Positions 8,551-17,684 of a stretch of 64,000 nucleotides of DNA are shown piece by piece; position 1 is the first letter of the stretch; each line of letters opens with the position of its first letter. The notes beneath the pieces were generated by a model. That model ran no database searches and was not told the origin of the DNA. It was given only the letters and a program-made list of their open reading frames with translations. Made by a program: the position numbers and the translations under genes. Source of the DNA: Phocaeicola faecium (lineage in GTDB: Bacteria > Bacteroidota > Bacteroidia > Bacteroidales > Bacteroidaceae); assembly GCF_014837055.1 (NCBI RefSeq), contig NZ_JACSPQ010000011.1:41021-105020 (forward strand), in the 5' to 3' direction.

Positions 8551-9287
8551 AGTCCTGAAGCTAATATTTCAACAACGTGTATGGTCTTTATCGGGAGATT
8601 TTCGCGTGCGATGATGCCACTCTGGTGCATGAGGCACGAGCTGTCGGCACCCGCTATGTATTCGGCTCCCGTGGCAATGTGGCGGTTTACTTTGTCGCGT
8701 CCCATCTGTCCCGAAACGGCATGTTCTTCTACGGCAAACATACCGCCAAAGCCGCAGCACTCGTCAGGGCGTTCCGGTTCAACTATTTCGATGTCTTTTA
8801 CCAGCGACAGCAAGTCGCGCAGCTTGTTGTAATACGGGATGTTGAGTTCGCTGGGCGATGAAAGGTGCATCAGCCTCACGCCGTGGCAACTGTTTTGTAT
8901 ACTTACCTTGTGTGGAAACGATGCAGGCAGCGACGCGGGCTTTATCACGTCATGGATAAACTCGCAGATGTCGTAAATTTTTCCTTCGCTCTGGCAGCGA
9001 TGTTGCTCATTGCTTAAAAGGCGTCCATAATTATCGCGTACGAAAACCACGCAGCTTGCCGAAGGGCCTACGATGTAATCGTATTGTTCGAACAGATGGT
9101 CGAATCGTTTCGCCAGTTTTACGGATTCGTCTTCAAATCCTGCGTTAGCCATCGGTTGTCCGCAGCAGGTCTGGTCTAAGGGGTAGTCAACGTTTACGCC
9201 CAGACTTTTCAGTAATTTATAAGAAGCAACGCCTACTTGCGGATAAACGGCATTGATGTAGCAGGGAATAAATAATCCTACTTTCAT
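8547..9287 (-). CDS. lutA: Lactate utilization protein LutA, CCG domains
   Basis: The 246-residue protein carries two cysteine-rich CCG domains that in this family hold a noncanonical Fe-S cluster and interact with LutB. Visible motifs are DQTCCGQPMANAG in the first half and PDECCGFGGMFAVE in the second. Length matches LutA/YkgE. It is the promoter-proximal gene of the lut operon; a -7 box and a weak -33 lie at 9317-9347. Together LutABC would let the cell use external lactate. Confidence 0.95.
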   Translation of the reverse strand: MKVGLFIPCYINAVYPQVGVASYKLLKSLGVNVDYPLDQTCCGQPMANAGFEDESVKLAKRFDHLFEQYDYIVGPSASCVVFVRDNYGRLLSNEQHRCQSEGKIYDICEFIHDVIKPASLPASFPHKVSIQNSCHGVRLMHLSSPSELNIPYYNKLRDLLSLVKDIEIVEPERPDECCGFGGMFAVEEHAVSGQMGRDKVNRHIATGAEYIAGADSSCLMHQSGIIARENLPIKTIHVVEILASGL

Positions 9288-9316
9288 TAGTCTATCAGTT
9301 ATTAGTTTTTCACTGA

Positions 9317-9347
9317 CAAAAGTAGGGTTAATTCTCGAAAAAAGAAA
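9317..9347 (-). promoter_or_regulatory. Probable lutABC promoter
   Basis: On the minus strand TTTC (9344-9347), a 19-base spacer and TACTTTTG (9317-9324), about 30 bases before the lutA start codon. Confidence 0.55.
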
Positions 9348-9578
9348 GTATCGGTAAAGAAATATGCTGAAAAGAAGATTTTGTTCAGAGCGGGTTTCCG
9401 TCCGTGGCAGAAGCGGGGAGAGACGAAAAAGCTCCGCCCGGTGTCTTGCTCCCGATAGGGAAGGGCAGACGCTCGGCGGAGCTTTCTGTCATGGTTTTAA
9501 AGCCGATGGTTTGAATCAGCCGATAACTCCGGCTGCATGACCTGTGCTCAGATGTTTGAAACAGGTCGGTTTGTCGAT
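9348..9578. other. Intergenic region with long hairpin
   Basis: The sequence between the lut promoter and the REP-like pair holds an 11-bp inverted repeat AAAGCTCCGCC (9428-9438) with GGCGGAGCTTT (9475-9485), loop 36 bases. The arms end in AAA and TTT and may terminate panC-panD transcripts. I see no gene here; a 74-codon minus-strand open frame (9385-9609) has no family features and overlaps the repeats. Confidence 0.45.
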
Positions 9579-9661
9579 GTAGGGGCGTATCGCATACGCC
9601 CGAAAACATCCACGGTGGATAAATAGTTGGTGTATTCAGGGCGTATGCGATACGCCCCTAC
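9579..9661. repeat. REP-like inverted repeat pair
   Basis: Two perfect 23-base inverted copies (9579-9601 and 9639-9661) flank 37 bases. Each copy contains its own imperfect palindrome GGGCGTAT-CGC-ATACGCCC, so it can fold alone or with its partner. This is the layout of a REP/BIME-type element. It lies just past the 3' end of panD. Confidence 0.8.
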
Positions 9662-9692
9662 GAGTATTTCTTTGGATATTACAGCCTCCTAC

Positions 9693-10043
9693 TCAGAGCA
9701 ACCGGTTGGTTTCGGTGTCGGGAAATATTACTGACGGTTTGAAGCTTTTCGCCTCCTCAAAGTCCATCAGCGCGTATGACATGATGATTACCACGTCGCC
9801 CACCTGCACCTTGCGTGCCGCCGCACCGTTGAGGCAAATGCAGCCCGAACCACGTTCGCCCTTGATGATGTAAGTTTCAAACCGTTCGCCATTGTTGTTG
9901 TCTACAATCTGCACTTTTTCGCCCGCAATCATGTTTGCAGCGTCCATCAAGTCCTCGTCGATGGTGATGCTGCCCATATAGTTCAGGTTCGCCTCGGTTA
10001 CAGTCACACAGTGGATTTTCGATTTCAGCACCTCTATCATCAT
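9693..10043 (-). CDS. panD: Aspartate 1-decarboxylase PanD
   Basis: The 116-residue pyruvoyl enzyme converts L-aspartate to beta-alanine for pantothenate synthesis. The self-cleavage site Gly24-Ser25 lies in [10 protein letters not shown], and [20 protein letters not shown] with the conserved pantothenate-family residues follows. Length is typical of the prokaryotic single-chain precursor. It lies 6 bases after panC and shares its transcript, so both substrates of the pantoate-beta-alanine ligation route are handled here except pantoate supply (panB/panE are not in the window). Confidence 0.96.
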   Translation of the reverse strand: MMIEVLKSKIHCVTVTEANLNYMGSITIDEDLMDAANMIAGEKVQIVDNNNGERFETYIIKGERGSGCICLNGAAARKVQVGDVVIIMSYALMDFEEAKSFKPSVIFPDTETNRLL

Positions 10044-10049
10044 ATCGCT

Positions 10050-10895
10050 TTACTCCTTGTATTTTATATTGTCAATCAATCGGACTTCACCGCAGAAGAC
10101 GGTAATGCAACCTACTATGTACGCACTGTCTTCCCATTGCGTTACGGTTTGCAGCGTGTTGCCGTCTACCACTTCGAAATACTCCAGTCGCAGCCCTTCG
10201 GCGTTGTCGATGCGGTTTTCCACGTAGCGGCGCGTTTCCTCCAGTGTGTGTGTCCGGGCGTATTCCTTGCTGTCGAACAGCGTTTTCGAAATCTGCAAAG
10301 CCTGTTGGCGCTGCTCCGCGTTCAGTCGCGTGTTACGGCTGCTCAGCGCCAGCCCGTCTGCCTCGCGCACGATGGGGCAACCCACGATTTCTATCGCAAA
10401 CGGATAGCGGCGCACCATTTCGCGGATGATGGCAAGCTGCTGGAAGTCTTTTTCGCCGAAGTAAGCACGTGTAGGTTCAACGATAAGGAACAGCTTGCTC
10501 ACTATCTGGCACACCCCGTTGAAGTGTCCCGGGCGGTATTTGCCTTCCATCACCGTGTCTAACGGCGCGTAGCTGAACCGGCGTGTGTCCGGCTCGGGAT
10601 AAATCTCCTCCACCGAAGGAGCAAACACGTAAGCCGCTCCGCACGCCTCAAGCAAGGCACAGTCGGCATCCAGCGTACGCGGATATTTCAACAAATCGTT
10701 TTGGTCGTTAAACTGGGTAGGATTAACGAAATCGCTCACCACTACTACATCGTTTTCTGCAACGGCACGTTTCACCAGCGAAGCATGACCTGCATGTAAA
10801 GCCCCCATCGTAGGAACCAGTCCGATGGTTTTTCCTGCTTTACGAAGCCCGTCCAACTCGGCACGCAACTCCTTAATAGTTTGAATTAACTTCAT
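10050..10895 (-). CDS. panC: Pantothenate synthetase PanC
   Basis: The 281-residue enzyme joins pantoate and beta-alanine using ATP to give pantothenate. Class I-type nucleotidyltransferase motifs are present: [15 protein letters not shown] with the HAGH version of [32 protein letters not shown] and [10 protein letters not shown] with the SSRN variant of KMSKS. Length is normal. It starts the panC-panD operon and is divergent from the glycogen-synthase-like gene at 11221. Confidence 0.97.
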   Translation of the reverse strand: MKLIQTIKELRAELDGLRKAGKTIGLVPTMGALHAGHASLVKRAVAENDVVVVSDFVNPTQFNDQNDLLKYPRTLDADCALLEACGAAYVFAPSVEEIYPEPDTRRFSYAPLDTVMEGKYRPGHFNGVCQIVSKLFLIVEPTRAYFGEKDFQQLAIIREMVRRYPFAIEIVGCPIVREADGLALSSRNTRLNAEQRQQALQISKTLFDSKEYARTHTLEETRRYVENRIDNAEGLRLEYFEVVDGNTLQTVTQWEDSAYIVGCITVFCGEVRLIDNIKYKE

Positions 10896-11220
10896 TATCT
10901 TTTTGGTTTTTAACCGTTTTAATTTTAAAGCGGCGCAAAGTTAAGTATTATTTTGTTACGATAACCTTGCAGGTGCCGAAATTTCTTTTTTGCCGGCTTC
11001 TGACGCTACGGCTACCGCAGTGAGACACATGCGGAAGTTTTCGTATGTTTTACCGCATGGAACGAGGGGTTTATCGCGATAAAATTATGATACATAAAAC
11101 CCTGTATCATAATATATTAACAAACTATAAACATTTATTCGCAGACGCAAATGGGGGTTCGCGTCCATTTTTTTTATATCTTTGCACGAGTTTATATATA
11201 AGAGCAACAACTAATTAAAA
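10896..11220. other. Divergent promoter region with palindromes
   Basis: Between panC and the divergent 11221 gene are a minus-strand -7 box TAACTTTG (10936-10943) for panC and a plus-strand TATCTTTG (11177-11184) for the other gene. Two symmetric sequences lie between them: a 14-base perfect palindrome TTTATCGCGATAAA (11070-11083) and an 11-bp hairpin (11084-11094 with 11103-11113). They may form an operator or attenuator; no gene is seen. Confidence 0.55.
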
Positions 11221-12042
11221 ATGAGCGCGAAGAAAGTTTTATTCATTACACAAGAAATTACTCCTTACGTACCGGACAGCGAATTGTCTGTAATCGGTCG
11301 TGATTTGCCGCAGGCTATTCAAGATAAAGGCAGAGAAATCAGAACCTTCATGCCTAAGTGGGGAAATATTAACGAACGCCGTAACCAGCTTCACGAGGTT
11401 ATCCGCCTCTCAGGGATGAACCTGATTATCGACGACACAGACCATCCCCTGATTATTAAGGTAGCATCCATACAGGCAGCCCGCCGGCAAGTTTATTTCA
11501 TTGATAATGACGATTATTTTTCTCATCGCCAGATGACTACGGACGAGGATGGCAATGATTACGACGACAACGGCGAACGGGCGATATTCTACGCACGGGG
11601 CGTATTGGAGACGGTAAAGAAATTGCGCTGGTGTCCGGACATCATCCATTGCCACGGCTGGATAAGCGCGATGGTTCCTTTATATATTAAGAAAGCGTAT
11701 AACGAAGAACCCTCGTTCAGAGATTCGAAAGTGATATTCTCGGTTTACGGCGACGGATTCAAGTCTGACTTGGATGCCAACTTTACGCAGCAGCTTCTGC
11801 TGAAGGGAGTTACGCCGGAAGACGTGAATATGATAAAGACGCCGGTAAACTATGACGAACTGTGTAAACTGGCAGTGGCTTATTCAGACGGGGTGATACA
11901 GAACAGCGAAAACGTAAACCCGCAGGTGATGGATTACGCGCGTAGCTTAAACATCCCTGTGCTGGATTATCAGGCTGGCGATGCGTATGCCGATGCTTGC
12001 GATGCGTTCTACGACCAAGTGTGGGAAGCTGCTGCAAAATAA
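11221..12042 (+). CDS. Truncated glycogen/starch synthase-like protein
   Basis: The 273-residue protein resembles only the N-terminal Rossmann domain of GT5 glycogen/starch synthases (usual length about 470 or more). It starts like them (KKVLFITQEITPYVPDSELS) and keeps IIHCHGWISAMVPLYIK, which matches the HxHDW region. The KxGGL ADP-glucose-binding motif after the first strand is absent, and the whole C-terminal Rossmann domain is missing. Glycogen synthase activity is therefore unlikely. The frame ends cleanly and the gene sits 23 bases before a DUF4270 gene. A binding or regulatory role is possible but not shown. Confidence 0.75.
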   Translation: MSAKKVLFITQEITPYVPDSELSVIGRDLPQAIQDKGREIRTFMPKWGNINERRNQLHEVIRLSGMNLIIDDTDHPLIIKVASIQAARRQVYFIDNDDYFSHRQMTTDEDGNDYDDNGERAIFYARGVLETVKKLRWCPDIIHCHGWISAMVPLYIKKAYNEEPSFRDSKVIFSVYGDGFKSDLDANFTQQLLLKGVTPEDVNMIKTPVNYDELCKLAVAYSDGVIQNSENVNPQVMDYARSLNIPVLDYQAGDAYADACDAFYDQVWEAAAK

Positions 12043-12065
12043 TAATTCAACTAAAGAAATATAAC

Positions 12066-13526
12066 ATGAAATTCAAGTTCTTGGCGATAATCGGACTTAC
12101 CGCCACTCTATATAGCTGCGACGACAGTACAACGGGTATTGGTGACTTTGTGGCTGATGAAGACCAGATAAAGGCATACGCCACTACGTATAACGTGGAA
12201 ACCAAAACGGTGAAGGTGTCGGACATATCAGACGGGAGAGGTGTTTATTCACGTACGAGCAGTGCTTATCTGGGTAAGATTACCGACCCTGATTTTGGCG
12301 AATTTACCGCCGATTTCATCACGCAGGTAAACTGTCCGGAGGATTTTGCTTATCCGTCGACATTCCAGAAAATCACCTCAACCCAGCTCGAATTGTATTA
12401 TATGAGCTATTACGGCGATTCGCTCGCACCGATGAAGGTGGGGATAAACCTGCTGAAAGACGATGTGGAAATCAACGACGACGGTAATGATGCGGATATT
12501 TATTACACAACGTACGACCCTTATCAGTACGCGCAGACTCAGGTTATCGGCGAGAAAGATTATGCAGCTTATGACAAGTCGGTAAGCGACTCAATCCGTA
12601 ATGCCACGAACTCAAGCGGACAAAAGACTTATTATCCGAGCGTGGTTATCGATTTGGACAAGACCAAAGTGCCGGGAACGGACATGACTTTCAGCGAGTA
12701 TCTTCAGGATATGTATGTAAACCATCGCGAATATTTTAAGGATGCCAATACGTTTATCAACAACGTGCTGAAAGGATTCTACGTCCACAATACAAGCGGA
12801 GAGGGAAGCGTGCTTTACATTCAGGACATCTGGCTGCGCACGTATTTCGATTATACCATCAAAGGTTCACAAGACCAAGACTCAACGGTTAGTTCGTATT
12901 ATGCTTTCGCGGCTACGAAAGAAATTTTCATGAGCACCCGTCTGAATAACGATGAAAAGCTGGATGACTTTGTGACGGATGCCAACAAGACGAAAGATAC
13001 TTACCTGAAAACGCCTGCCGGACTGTGGACGGAGATTACACTGCCTTTGGAGCAGATGTATGACGACTTGAAGACGGATACGCTGAACTCTGTGTCGCTC
13101 ACCTTGACAAAGTATCGTAACACCATCGAAAACCGTGAAAACGGCATCGAAATGGGAACGCCCCAATACTTGTTGCTGTTGCGCAAGAACGATTTGAAGG
13201 AGTTCTTCGAAGGAAACCACTCGTACGACAACCGTACTTCTTTCCTTGCTACTTATAACAGCACTACCAACTCTTATTCGTTCTCATCGCTGAACCGTTT
13301 GATTAGCTACATCTTTGCCGAAATGAGAAACTCTGATGAACGTCCCGAAGGGTGGGATAAACTGTTGCTCGTTCCCGTTCAGGTAGAAAAGGACTCTCAG
13401 AACAAAGTGATTGGTATTTCGTCTCACGACCTTGAAGTCAATTCGGCACGTCTGTTTAAGGGTTCGGACGACAACCCGCTGCAAATTACGGTGATTTACA
13501 CCGAACCGCATGGGCTTAAAGATTAG
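12066..13526 (+). CDS. DUF4270 lipoprotein
   Basis: The 486-residue product starts at ATG 12066; an upstream in-frame ATG at 11997 lies inside the previous gene and gives no signal peptide. The lipobox is TLYSC (Cys18), followed by DDSTTGIGDF, so this is an envelope lipoprotein. The pattern (early DTT-like acidic region, many beta strands, RNTIENRENGIEMG near the middle) fits the Bacteroidetes DUF4270 family, whose function is unknown. It follows the truncated GT5-like gene by 23 bases and ends at the terminator at 13575-13620, so the two form one operon. Confidence 0.8.
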   Translation: MKFKFLAIIGLTATLYSCDDSTTGIGDFVADEDQIKAYATTYNVETKTVKVSDISDGRGVYSRTSSAYLGKITDPDFGEFTADFITQVNCPEDFAYPSTFQKITSTQLELYYMSYYGDSLAPMKVGINLLKDDVEINDDGNDADIYYTTYDPYQYAQTQVIGEKDYAAYDKSVSDSIRNATNSSGQKTYYPSVVIDLDKTKVPGTDMTFSEYLQDMYVNHREYFKDANTFINNVLKGFYVHNTSGEGSVLYIQDIWLRTYFDYTIKGSQDQDSTVSSYYAFAATKEIFMSTRLNNDEKLDDFVTDANKTKDTYLKTPAGLWTEITLPLEQMYDDLKTDTLNSVSLTLTKYRNTIENRENGIEMGTPQYLLLLRKNDLKEFFEGNHSYDNRTSFLATYNSTTNSYSFSSLNRLISYIFAEMRNSDERPEGWDKLLLVPVQVEKDSQNKVIGISSHDLEVNSARLFKGSDDNPLQITVIYTEPHGLKD

Positions 13527-13574
13527 AGCGTTTAGAAACTGTTTCTGAAATTTATAATAATAATCTCCATAGTT

Positions 13575-13620
13575 GCGGGTTACCACTGACGGATATCGTT
13601 GTGGTAACCCGCTTTGTTTT
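13575..13620 (+). terminator. Terminator after the DUF4270 gene
   Basis: A perfect 12-bp stem GCGGGTTACCAC (13575-13586) with GTGGTAACCCGC (13601-13612), followed by TTTGTTTTTT. Confidence 0.88.
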
Positions 13621-13686
13621 TTGGGTATAGTCGTGCCGATATTTCCTTTTTTACAGATAAATCGGTAGCTGCTTTGGTTTTTTCCC

Positions 13687-13694
13687 TATCTTTG
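13687..13694 (+). promoter_or_regulatory. -7 box upstream of the GHL10-like gene
   Basis: TATCTTTG lies 40 bases before the start codon at 13735. No good -33 TTTG is found at the usual spacing. Confidence 0.45.
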
Positions 13695-13734
13695 CCGTTA
13701 TATATAAACTAAAAACAGATTTTTAAACCTATTC

Positions 13735-15240
13735 ATGATGAAAACGAAAGTATTACTCTCATTCATACTTTTTATTTTTCTTGGTGTGACGGTCTCCCGT
13801 GCTTCCGAGCGATACCCCAAGCGGGAATTTCGCGGAGCATGGATTCAGTGTGTAAACGGACAGTTTCAGGGGATGCCTACGGAGAAAATGCAAAAAATGC
13901 TTATCTCCCAGCTCGATAACCTGCGTCAGGCAGGCATCAATGCCGTGATATTTCAGGTGCGTGCCGAGGCGGATGCCCTCTACCGTTCGCCCTACGAGCC
14001 GTGGAGCCGTTTCCTTACCGGCGTGCAGGGTAAAGCCCCTTCGCCTGCATGGGACCCGCTTGCGTTTATGGTGGAAGAGTGTCATAAACGCGGGATGGAA
14101 CTTCATGCGTGGATAAATCCTTATCGTGCCAAGACGAAAGGAACTACCGCCCTCTCGCCCCTGCATCCTTATAAGAAGCATCCCGAATGGTTCGTAAGCT
14201 ACGGAGGTCAGCTTTATTTCGACCCCGGACTTCCCGAATCCCGTCACTACATCTGTAAGATAGTGCGCGACATCGTGAACCGTTACGACATCGATGCCAT
14301 CCACATGGACGATTATTTCTATCCCTATCCCGTGCCCGGCGAGTCGTTTCCCGACGATTTGAGCTTTGCGGCATACGGACGCGGTTTTATCCACCGTGAC
14401 GACTGGCGGCGCGATAATGTGAATATCCTGATAAAAGAATTACACGAGGCTGTGCGCGAGGTAAAGCCGTGGGTAAAATTCGGTGTGTCGCCTTTCGGCA
14501 TCTACCGCAATCAGAAAAGCGACCCGAACGGAAGCCGTACGCGCGGACTTCAGAATTACGACGACCTGTATGCTGACGTGCTGCTGTGGGTAAACAACGG
14601 TTGGGTAGACTATAACATTCCGCAGGTATATTGGGAAATAGGACATGCCGCTGCCGATTACGATACGCTGGTGCGCTGGTGGGCGAAAAACGCCGCAGCC
14701 CGTCCGCTGTACATCGGTCAGGACGTAGGGCGTACCGTTGCGGCTGCCGACCTTCAGAATCCTTCACAGAGCCAGATTCCCGCAAAGTTCAGTCTCCAGC
14801 GTTCGCTGCCCACCATAAGCGGCAGTTGCCTGTGGTATGCTGCAGCCGTGGTCGAGAATAAAGGACGCTACCGCGATATGCTTGTAAACAAGTATCATAA
14901 ATATCCGGCTTTGCCTCCCACCTCACCTTTTATCGACGATAAGGCTCCCGGTAAGGTGCGTAAGGTAAAACCCGTTTGGACGGAAGACGGATACATCTTG
15001 TTCTGGACGGCTCCGAAGGCAAAGACCGAGATGGACCGCGCCGTACAGTACGTGGTTTACCGCTTCGACCGGAAAGAGAAAGTCAACCTGAACGACCCTT
15101 CGCATATCGTAGCCGTTACGCGCGATACATATTATAAACTGCCGTATGAAGATGGGCGGACGAAATACCGTTACGTAGTTACTGCACTCGACCGCCTGCA
15201 CAACGAATCGAAGTCGGTATCAAAGAAAGTAAAATTATAA
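13735..15240 (+). CDS. Secreted glycoside hydrolase-like, family 10 (DUF187)
   Basis: The 501-residue protein has a signal peptide (MMKTKVLLSFILFIFLGVTV then SRAS) without a lipobox. A TIM-barrel domain follows with the GHL10/DUF187 pattern: EFRGAWIQCVN, GINAVIFQVRAEADALY, GMELHAWINPYRAK and the acidic strand end DAIHMDDYFYPYPV. The last 100 residues look like a fibronectin-III-type module (YVVYRFDRKEK, YRYVVTALDRLHNESKS). Members are secreted or periplasmic glycosidases, some active on peptidoglycan glycans or plant polymers; the substrate here cannot be named. It faces the DPP-IV gene across a bidirectional terminator. Confidence 0.85.
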   Translation: MMKTKVLLSFILFIFLGVTVSRASERYPKREFRGAWIQCVNGQFQGMPTEKMQKMLISQLDNLRQAGINAVIFQVRAEADALYRSPYEPWSRFLTGVQGKAPSPAWDPLAFMVEECHKRGMELHAWINPYRAKTKGTTALSPLHPYKKHPEWFVSYGGQLYFDPGLPESRHYICKIVRDIVNRYDIDAIHMDDYFYPYPVPGESFPDDLSFAAYGRGFIHRDDWRRDNVNILIKELHEAVREVKPWVKFGVSPFGIYRNQKSDPNGSRTRGLQNYDDLYADVLLWVNNGWVDYNIPQVYWEIGHAAADYDTLVRWWAKNAAARPLYIGQDVGRTVAAADLQNPSQSQIPAKFSLQRSLPTISGSCLWYAAAVVENKGRYRDMLVNKYHKYPALPPTSPFIDDKAPGKVRKVKPVWTEDGYILFWTAPKAKTEMDRAVQYVVYRFDRKEKVNLNDPSHIVAVTRDTYYKLPYEDGRTKYRYVVTALDRLHNESKSVSKKVKL

Positions 15241-15269
15241 TAGTCTGCCGGGTGCGATAAAATAACAAG

Positions 15270-15318
15270 AAGCCCGCGTCATGCCTGTCCGGAGAAATCC
15301 GGCGCATGACGCGGGCTT
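15270..15318. terminator. Convergent bidirectional terminator
   Basis: A perfect 15-bp inverted repeat (15270-15284 with 15304-15318) with a GC-rich stem, between the converging GHL10-like and DPP-IV genes. T-tracts are short on both sides. Confidence 0.78.
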
Positions 15319-15352
15319 GCCGTTTCCTTGTGGGAGAGGAGAAAGCAGAACA

Positions 15353-17602
15353 CTAACGGGTTCCGGTATTCACCTCGCTCCATGCAGGCGGATTAACTCC
15401 TATCAGATTCCGCACGAAGAAATCATAACGTTTGTGTTCGCCGAAATCTTCACCCATCGTGTGGTGTGCACCGGGGATAACCACCAGTTCAAAATCTTTG
15501 TTCGCCTTGATAAGCGCGTTGACCACCTGCATGGTCGAAGCCGGGTCAACGTTATCATCCATCTCGCCTACCACTAACATGAGCGGACGCTGGAGCAAGT
15601 GCGCATTTTCCATATTCGAACATTCCTTATACGAGTCGTCTACCGGATAACCCATCCACAACTCGTTCCACCAGATTTTATCCATACGGTTATCGTGGCA
15701 GCCGCAAGCCGAGTAAGCAGCCTTATAGAACTCCGGATGAAGCAGTACGGCAGTAGTCGATTCTTGTCCACCTGCCGAGCATCCGAAGATACCCACGCGG
15801 TCGATATCCATATACGGATACTTTTGGGCGGCAGCCTTTATCCATGCGATATGGTCGGGCAGTCCGGCGTCCTTCAGGTTCTTGTAACATACCTCTTCAA
15901 ACTCTTTCGAGCGGAACGAAGTAGTCATGCCGTCTACCTGAACCACGATGAAGCCCAGTTCGGCGAGCGACGTCATCCACCAGTTATACGAAGAAAACGT
16001 TTTCGGAACATATTGGTCGCCCGGACCTGAATAAATATATTCGATAACCGGATACTTCTTTGCAGGGTCGAAGTTCGACGGGCGGTAAATGATGCCCCAC
16101 ATGTCGGTTTTTCCGTCACGCCCTTTGGCTGTAAACACCTCCGGAGCCTTCCATCCGTTGGCAGTCAGTTGCGCGATGTCTGCCTTCTCTAAGGGCATGA
16201 CTATTTTCCCGTCGGCAGCACTGCGAACCACGGCAACGGGCGCTTGGTCTACTTTCGAGTAAACATCCACCAAGTATTTATAGTCCGATGAATACCAAGC
16301 CTTGTGCATTCCCTCCTCCGGAGTGAGCGCCGTCAGTCCCTTGCCGTCGAACCCGATGCGGTAATAATGAATCAGGTACGGGTCTTCATCCTTGTTCATC
16401 CCGTTAGCCGAGAAGTAAATCTGTTGGTTTTCCTCATCCACGTATTGCACCTCGCGCACATACCATTCCCCCTTCGTAATCTGATGCGTGGGGCGAGCCG
16501 TGGCACGGTCGTACATGTACAAGTGGTTGTAATTATCCCGTTCGCTCGACCAGATGATACGTTTGCCGTCTGCCAAAAAATGGCGGAAAATGCGCGGATA
16601 GTTTACATATTTCTCTTCTTTCTCTTCGATGAGCGGGCGCACGCTGCCATCCTCGGCAGAGACTTCGAGTACGCGGTAAACCTTATGTCCGCGTTCGTTA
16701 TATTCGAAAGTAATTCCCTTGCTGTCGCTGTTCCACTGCAACGCATAGATTTCATACTGATGACTGAATAAATCAGTCGACGGAATCAGCCGTTTGCCAT
16801 TCTCCACGCCATAGATGCAAGGCACTTTAAATGCCAGCTCATCACCCGGCTTTGCATACTCTTGCTTATGTAATTTCGGTTGAAGCTGATCGGCGGGCGA
16901 AGATTCCACATAATATACGTAACGCTTTTGGGCAGGACGGATGCGGAAAGCAGCCACCAGCTTCGAGTCGGGCGACCACTGAATGTACGATGAATAATAA
17001 TTGCCCGGCGTTCCGTCTTGACTCAACTGCGTTTCTTTTCCGGTAGCCACTTCGCGCACGCAGATGTTATCATTTTTAATGAAAGCCACATACTTGCCGT
17101 CGGGCGATGTAACCGGCGCTCCGCCCTTCTCGTCGTCTACCTCCATCCAGTGACGCTGACGTCCCGGAGCTGGGAGCTGTCCCTCGTCCGTCAGGCGATT
17201 CCGGCGGATGTCGAAACACCAGCGTTTGCCCTCATACACAAAGCGCAGGGTGTCCGCCCCCGGCGTAACGTGGCAACGCTGGATAGGCAGTTGCATCGGG
17301 TCGATGTCTTTCCCCGTACTGCTTTCGAGGGCAGCCGATAGCTTCTGCTGGTCGAACAGAGCCGTTCGTTTCTGTTTGCCGGCATCTACCTTTACGTATT
17401 CATTTCCTTCGGGCGTATTACGCACATACCAGAACAGGTTTGTACCATCTATCCACTGCGGATTCACATTGCTGTAAAATACATGTTTCGAATTGTACTT
17501 TTCGCGCAGCTCGTATGCACGGTTGTAATCCTCCACCGTGCCCTGCGCCAGTGCCATGCCCCCGGTAAGAAGGGCAATTCCGATTGATGCGATATGTTTC
17601 AT
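15353..17602 (-). CDS. Secreted S9 family dipeptidyl/prolyl peptidase
   Basis: The 749-residue protein has a signal peptide (ending near GGMALA-QG), an N-terminal eight-bladed propeller of the DPP-IV type (about residues 40-500, with repeated motifs such as SPDGKYVAFIKNDNI and SPDSKLVAAFRI) and a C-terminal alpha/beta-hydrolase. The catalytic serine is in GCSAGGQ (Ser609), the acid is likely Asp682 in GEMDDNVDP and the base is His713 or His714 in PGAHHT. This fits DPP-IV or prolyl tripeptidyl peptidase, which remove Xaa-Pro units from peptides in the periplasm. It lies 82 bases after a GH127 gene with a weak terminator between, so it may be read through from that operon. Confidence 0.93.
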   Translation of the reverse strand: MKHIASIGIALLTGGMALAQGTVEDYNRAYELREKYNSKHVFYSNVNPQWIDGTNLFWYVRNTPEGNEYVKVDAGKQKRTALFDQQKLSAALESSTGKDIDPMQLPIQRCHVTPGADTLRFVYEGKRWCFDIRRNRLTDEGQLPAPGRQRHWMEVDDEKGGAPVTSPDGKYVAFIKNDNICVREVATGKETQLSQDGTPGNYYSSYIQWSPDSKLVAAFRIRPAQKRYVYYVESSPADQLQPKLHKQEYAKPGDELAFKVPCIYGVENGKRLIPSTDLFSHQYEIYALQWNSDSKGITFEYNERGHKVYRVLEVSAEDGSVRPLIEEKEEKYVNYPRIFRHFLADGKRIIWSSERDNYNHLYMYDRATARPTHQITKGEWYVREVQYVDEENQQIYFSANGMNKDEDPYLIHYYRIGFDGKGLTALTPEEGMHKAWYSSDYKYLVDVYSKVDQAPVAVVRSAADGKIVMPLEKADIAQLTANGWKAPEVFTAKGRDGKTDMWGIIYRPSNFDPAKKYPVIEYIYSGPGDQYVPKTFSSYNWWMTSLAELGFIVVQVDGMTTSFRSKEFEEVCYKNLKDAGLPDHIAWIKAAAQKYPYMDIDRVGIFGCSAGGQESTTAVLLHPEFYKAAYSACGCHDNRMDKIWWNELWMGYPVDDSYKECSNMENAHLLQRPLMLVVGEMDDNVDPASTMQVVNALIKANKDFELVVIPGAHHTMGEDFGEHKRYDFFVRNLIGVNPPAWSEVNTGTR

Positions 17603-17621
17603 GCTGTTTTACTAAAGAATA

Positions 17622-17662
17622 CCGATGATACAAAGAGTATTTTCGCTCATCTGTATCATCGG
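17622..17662 (-). terminator. Possible terminator between GH127 and DPP-IV genes
   Basis: An 11-bp perfect inverted repeat CCGATGATACA (17622-17632) with TGTATCATCGG (17652-17662) in the 82-base gap. The T-tract on the minus strand is weak, so read-through is likely. Confidence 0.5.
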
Positions 17663-17684
17663 CAACATAATACGAATCATTTAT

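Noticed and set aside
9385-9609. A 74-codon minus-strand gene
   Set aside because: It runs through a long hairpin and the REP-like arm and shows no protein features.
11997-12065. Start of the DUF4270 gene at ATG 11997
   Set aside because: It lies inside the preceding gene and would bury the signal peptide; ATG 12066 gives a correct lipoprotein signal.
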